Source: Monarcha castaneiventris obscurior (lineage: Eukaryota; Chordata; Aves; Passeriformes; Monarchidae). Taken from it: a stretch of DNA of 64,000 nucleotides. Shown piece by piece: positions 58,291-64,000 of this stretch. The stretch lies in assembly GCA_026261815.1 (NCBI GenBank), contig JAMPIT010000484.1:7476501-7540500 (forward strand), read 5' to 3'. The position numbers and the translations under genes are program-made. Under the pieces are notes generated by a model, which saw only the letters and a program-made list of their open reading frames with translations, did not search any database and was not told the DNA's origin. Numbering within the stretch: the first letter of the stretch is position 1; each line of letters opens with the position of its first letter.

Positions 58291-61200
58291 CTGTAAGGAA
58301 AAAAAAAAGAGATATTCAGAGTTGCTCTTTGTTTCACACATAAAACTTCAGGAGAGGAAGTCTTCACTCGATATCATTTAGATCTGAGTTCCCAGGGGCA
58401 GAGCTAGTTCGATATGCAGTAATAAGAAATTTTTTGAGGCCAGTTTTGAGGTAAACATTTCATTGTATTTCCAATTCTAAGCACTACAGTTATAAATACT
58501 GAGAGCCTCTTCTCTGGGATGCTGATTTATGAAGTCCAACTTAAACTCAAGGATCATTAGCTCTTGCTCAGTTTGAAGATGGCTGTGGATGGGATGAAGA
58601 AACCTCCTCTCCTTCCACATTGTATAAAAAGAAGAGACCCCAAATGTGAAAATACAGTTGACAGTTACTCCCAGTAAGTTTTACCAGACTGAGGAGACAC
58701 AGAGGCCTTTCTTATTAATGTTATTAACTTTTTCCCTTTCACACAATGATGTAGAATCCAAATGGACTTATGAAACTGCTTCTGAGCAAAAGAGCAGACA
58801 AACACAACAGCCACACTAATTTGAGTTCTCTCTCATGCCAGAGATTATTCATAACATTGAATATGTATTCCACTGGACCATTTGCTCTTGCACAGCACAG
58901 TGCAAATGCCACCCATACCAGTAAATCACCCTTAGATTTCTTCTCATAAGAAAGAAGTCTCCTCATAAGAAAGAAGTTGAAGACTCTAACTGAAGACAAA
59001 CAAGACTGTTTTGAGCACTTAGGACTCCAGGCAGATTCTAATAAAGCTGGGGTGTAGGATGGCTGCCTTATTCCTCTCTTTTGCTCTCCAAAATGGCCTG
59101 GATAGTTATAACCACCACTGCAGTTGGTAGAAAAACTGCGCTTGCCGAGATTCACCAGTTAATATTTTCAGTCTGGCATTCAGAAAATGCAAAATGCTTT
59201 AAAACTGTGATTACTTACAGCATGTGAAATAATCTATTGCTTGATGGCTACTATTGTCTGATCGCATGATTTTATGGCAATACCCTGTATTTATATAATC
59301 CATTTAATATTCTTCTGAAGATAGCATCTAGGTTATGCTTACTCCTAGTAATTCAGTAGTGTATTTTTACTCCCATTTAGCAGCCATATGGTTTGGTGCT
59401 ACAGCTGCATTATGATCTGGATTCTTTTCCTTTTAAACATCTACATTATGATAGAAAAAATCCAAATATTTCTACAGATACTTAGCAAAATTTAACGATA
59501 AATAAATAGATGTGACATTTACTGTATTCAGAGTGAAAGATCTTTGGCAGCTAAAACCTCTAAGCTGTCACATATGCTTTTCTTAGCAAAGGGTATGAAG
59601 ATCTGTATGTGTAAATGAGGTTCTACTTTGGCAAGAATTTTATAGATCCCTGACAATCTGATTTCTTTCCAGCTGATGGCAGTTAATATTGACCATGTCA
59701 TTACTTCTCTCCTTTTATTTTATAATGGATCGTCTAAGGTGGCTTTTTGCATCTATTGACATTTTCAGATCTAGTCAGCTCTCTTCTATTTTATTTACAA
59801 GGGCCAATTGTTAAAGATATGTTCGCAATCTGGTCACCTCACAGTGTAGTAATGCTACTTTAATTAACCACACACTCATTTACTGAATAATACAGAATTC
59901 AAAACATTTGACTTCTGAATGCTCTTCTTAGCAAAATACTGCAGCCTGCAGAAATGCTGGCATTTAAAAATACTTAAGTGATAACATTTATTCTATATAG
60001 TATTGGGAATATCATAATCTCACAACAACATTTATATCAATATTTTCACAACCAAGACATTTGAATGGAATGATCTACAGGAACAGCGAGAACCTGTAAA
60101 ACAGTATTTCCTCTTCTGAAAAGTAATCACACATCCTAGATTTCCTTGAAAATAGCTTGTTCTATGATAGCAATTGCATATAATCTCACAAGAAAAGTTC
60201 TATAGTCATCATTTGGGTTTTTTCCTTGCATAGTTTTAGCTCAACTGAGACCAACCAAGACAAAGGATTGGCTGCAGCAGACCAGTGTGCCCAAGCTAAT
60301 TTAGTAGAAGGCAGAATTTAACTTCAACTGTGATCTGTGAACCAAAAAATACATTAGAAATAACCTACTCTCCAGTCCATTGAATTCCCACCAACTTCAA
60401 GGATGGGTCTGCACCAGAAATCCATGCCAAAGCGTGGTTAGTTTTCTTTTTATCATCATCACTGCATGGTGGCAGTATGTCTCCACCTTTATAGCCACTG
60501 CTACTTCACTATTCTCTTGTTAACTGTCCTTTAGTGTTTCTTCTCCCTTTTTCCTCTTCTGCATTTTCATTCTAACTCCCTCCAGAAGCCTTAACCCAAT
60601 GTAGTTTCTTACCCTATTTGATAACATGGGTAACAATTACACATTAAATAATTAAATAGGAAGTACTGTTGACGTATGAGCTCACTGGGTGAGAGGGAAA
60701 TGAGGTTGCCCATCAACTCAGGAAAACCACATTGGAGCAACTATAATTATTACACATTAGAAAGATTAAAATCAGAACCACGAACATTAGAAACTCAAAA
60801 AACAGTTTAAGGTTTCCAGCTTTCAAACTGGTGGGATAACATGGTCCAACATGGCCTGTGATGGAACAGGCAGAGCCCTGAGGGGACGGGCAGCCAACAG
60901 TGTGGTAGGATGTGGCTCGTCCTCCCTGCACACCCACCTTGCCCCAGCTGATGGCCACAGGAAAGCAGCTGTACAGGAGCTAGAGCCTATCACATTAACC
61001 AGTGAAACAGGAAAACGCTGAAGTAATCTGGGCTAGTATTTTTCTATTCATGACCTCCAACTCCAAACTCCTGCCCGGGAACACAAATTACTTTAGCTGG
61101 ATACAGGCACGCTCAGCCACGGGCAGCTTGCCAGGCTTCTGGCAGAATGTGTGCTAACATGCTCAGCACTTGGGAATGGTCTGAGCTGACGTTATCTGGA

Positions 61201-64000
61201 GACGGCTGTGACCTTCTCCAGGAAAACCAACAGATGTAGTTAGATGCACAGAATCTGCTTTAGCTATCCTCAGCCCAAAAGCTGACTAAGCCTCCTTTCC
61301 ATCTTAAAGCGAACAGACTTCAATAACTGTAATTCGTTTGGTTGATTGAAGAGATTAACAGAATCCTATAATGGCTAATTAGCAGCTCTCCATTGTTCTG
61401 TCCATATTCGCTTTTACACCACGCTTTTTCCCATCAAGAAGCTGGAGTGACATTTGATATTGTCAGTGCGATTCTTACATTTTTCAAGACCTACGCATTA
61501 TTCAAAGAGAAGAGGGAAATGTTTTAATAACATACCTTCACCTCTAACACTGCAGATATAATTACATTTCTGTCTAGCTCGGGTTTAGCCATCTGTTTTA
61601 TCAGTGTCAATAAAGTGATTCTGGATTTACTTCACTATGAAATATGAGCTGAATCTGGCACCATAATAATGTACTAACTCTTTGTGTTACACAGAGAAAG
61701 AAGTATACTCAGATGGACAATATTTTAGTTATATTTTTTATAATTAGATACTACTGAAGCTGACACGTGGAGGGGTATGTTTAATTTCTGTGCTAAATAT
61801 TTAACATATTTTGGTGGAGTTCCCATCTTGACTTGCTGCCAAGCACCTGAGAGGAGTATCAAATAAACCCAAAGGGGAGTACAAGGCAGCTCATTTCCTG
61901 CTACAAAGAGACAATACCAAGAAGAAAATCATGTTTAAAAAAATTACTGTACAGGAAAACTTTCACTAACATCTCCTTTTTAAAGAAATGGCAATTGCCA
62001 ATGCAGAATACTTAATACATTCCTTCGTAAGAGAGACACCTTCAAAAGAAGCCCAAAGCGTATAGAAGCAATACAGTTCGAACAGGGTTACATTTTAAGT
62101 TCAGGTAATTAGTAATCCTACCAGGAAGGATTTTCCCATAGCTCCCACTTAATGAGCTGCCTTTGTAATGTTAAAGCAATAGGGGCCAATTTCAAAAGAA
62201 AAATTGGATATCCTATCAGAAATGACATTTCCACATAATAGGGTCTCAGGTTCATTTTGATTCATTTATAGTCTGAGAGCTCACCAGATAGTTTAGTGGC
62301 ATTGTATTGGAATAGATGGGTTTGGGTCAGGAATTAATGCAGAAGGTCAAAACCAAAGTGCTTCCTCATATTACCTTTATTTAGTTTGGAATTTTGGTGT
62401 TTCTGAAGACCAGATGTTTGACACATGAAATAGTCTTGGTAAGAAAATTCTCCATGTCTTTCATTCTGTCTGTAAATGCTTTCTGTTTTTCTGCTATTAC
62501 CTTACCCAGCCTCCTAAACCCAATATACTCCCTGCATCTTATGCCTTACTCTTAATGTGAAAACTTATTTGGTTGGCTTGTGAGTCCCTGCACTTCAGTC
62601 TCTCGTTTGCTAAGCCACCTGGATTTATGTGCCATGGCTGTCACATGCCTCGGCCCATCTGCTCCCACAGCAGCCACTCACTGCTCTGTGCCATCCCTGC
62701 ATCCCAGGAGCACCTCCATCAATTCTCAGCATTTTCTTCACAGCTGGCTTCAGCCAAAGAACTGAGGGATTCTCCCACTGCCCTCTCCCTGCTTGGGGGG
62801 CTGAGCAGTGACCTGAATCCACCTGCTGATCTGACTGATGACTGTAAGAAAGGATTAATTGATTTGTGGGGAAGGGGAAGGATTAATTGTTGTTGGGGTA
62901 GATGGATTGATCCTACTCATTAGGATGAAGAATAGTGAAGTGACAGGGAAACTTCTCTTTCTGAAGGCAGCACAAACCTAACTTGGCTTATGATGATCAT
63001 TAAACCAGTGACATGGTTAGGGACATTAATCCTTGAGAATCCACCCTCAACAGTGTATCCTTGGAGTTCTCATTTTCTGCAAGAAAGTCTTCCCAAAATA
63101 TCTACCAGTAGGATTGTAACAGGACTGGATTTGACCTCTTAACTCACTGGAAAATAACTTATCTGAAAAATGCTTTCCCATATCCATAGCAAACAAGCAC
63201 CTTTCTGGTCCCAGCAACACTCAACCCTGGGACGTTATTTCATCTTTCACTCTTACTCTCCATTCCTGGGAAGAACATTGAATGCAATCACAGGATTTTA
63301 AAAATATATTTATTTATTGTTAACCACATTTAGTGAAGTTTCATGGGTTTTTTACTTTTTCCAAAGAGGGATGGAAAAATTCTGCAAGCAGCTGGAATAC
63401 CTACATCAATATTTAGGATGCATTTCACTTAAAATGGTCATTGCATAAGCTAAAATACATACCAGAGTGAAGGCTGCAGAGCTATGGCAGCAGGAGTAAC
63501 CATGTGGAGAGTGATACTCTGTCTCTACAAGAGTGGCTGATCATATAGAATACTGCAAGGATGAACAGCACACCTTAGGGCAAAATCCTGCCCCAGCAGA
63601 GGTTATTAAAAACTCCTATCAGTTCCACTAAGATCAAGTGTCCACCTCTAGAGAAAAGCTTAGACAAAACTATATAAACCTACAGACTGAACATCCATGC
63701 CAAAGTGCATATACTTAAAAGGGCCAGAAACTTCACATGCTGCTCAAATTTTGGTACAGACTGAATTTGAAATGTCTGAGTAGAGAGACATAGCCAGCTC
63801 CTGCCCTAAGTCATGCAAATACTATGCTCTAAGAGTAATTCCACACATAGAACAGGGCAGTGCCCAGTTTTCTTCAAACCATTTTAGATTTCATGCAGTT
63901 GAATTATATACATTCATATTGCCAGAGCCTTTAATTCTGCACTACACATGCTTTCCTTGCATAACTACTTAAAAAAAGAATGCAACTGCAGCCACTGTAT
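58291..64000 (-). other. PTPRG intron upstream of the first window exon
   Basis: This should be intron between the juxtamembrane exons. I searched the minus strand for an exon encoding the preceding IPIIP-type segment and found none. The stretch holds a 19-bp-period tandem pair at 58943-58978 (CTCATAAGAAAGAAGT) and a homeodomain/SOX-motif-bearing segment near 61310-61450 listed in the findings. Confidence 0.5.

Noticed and set aside
61538..61594. Exon-like 57-base open segment on the minus strand before a GTATGT donor (MAKPELDRNVIISAV-type product)
   Set aside because: The acceptor lacks a pyrimidine tract, and the sequence does not match the expected PTPRG juxtamembrane region.

Overview
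The window is vertebrate nuclear DNA, most likely from a bird. A CR1 LINE 3' tail of avian type lies at about 15.3 kb, LTR sequences of avian ERV type are scattered through it, introns are moderate in length, and the only compact coding segments are short exons with GT/AG borders and conserved phases. Two protein-coding genes are present, both on the minus strand. I found no tRNA, rRNA, CRISPR array or bacterial-type operon. Gene identification rests on remembered family sequences; no database search was run.

Left (1-8.5 kb): the 5' part of the C3orf14 homologue, a small coiled-coil protein. Three coding exons give 84 residues and the last coding exon lies beyond the left edge. The gene starts in a CpG island at about 7.64-8.48 kb that has CCAAT boxes in both orientations, GC boxes and a G-quadruplex-type G tract.

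Middle (8.5-27.3 kb): an intergenic stretch of about 19 kb with no convincing gene. It holds an ERVL-type LTR fragment (about 9.69-9.99 kb), a weaker LTR candidate (11.6 kb), a CR1 tail (15.3 kb), and a nearly identical pair of direct repeats of about 385 bp placed 2.5 kb apart (15476-15866 and 18021-18402). That pair is the most unusual structure in the window.

Right (27.3-64 kb): the 3' end of PTPRG, receptor-type protein tyrosine phosphatase gamma. Fifteen exons between 58290 and 31788 encode 622 residues: the end of the juxtamembrane segment, the catalytic D1 domain with an intact WPD loop and HCSAGVGR loop, and the D2 domain, whose catalytic Cys and Arg are replaced by Asp and Ser. The frame is continuous across all 14 internal junctions and ends in a natural stop. 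A candidate 3' UTR of about 4.5 kb follows, down to a polyadenylation signal at 27287-27282. The largest intron (47880-58198) holds a solo LTR with a perfectly duplicated TATA segment and a decayed CR1 LINE. The ectodomain, transmembrane segment and promoter of PTPRG lie beyond the right edge.

As I remember the human map, PTPRG and C3orf14 are also adjacent in the same orientation at 3p14.2, so the window shows conserved synteny. I see no functional link between the two genes beyond being neighbours.
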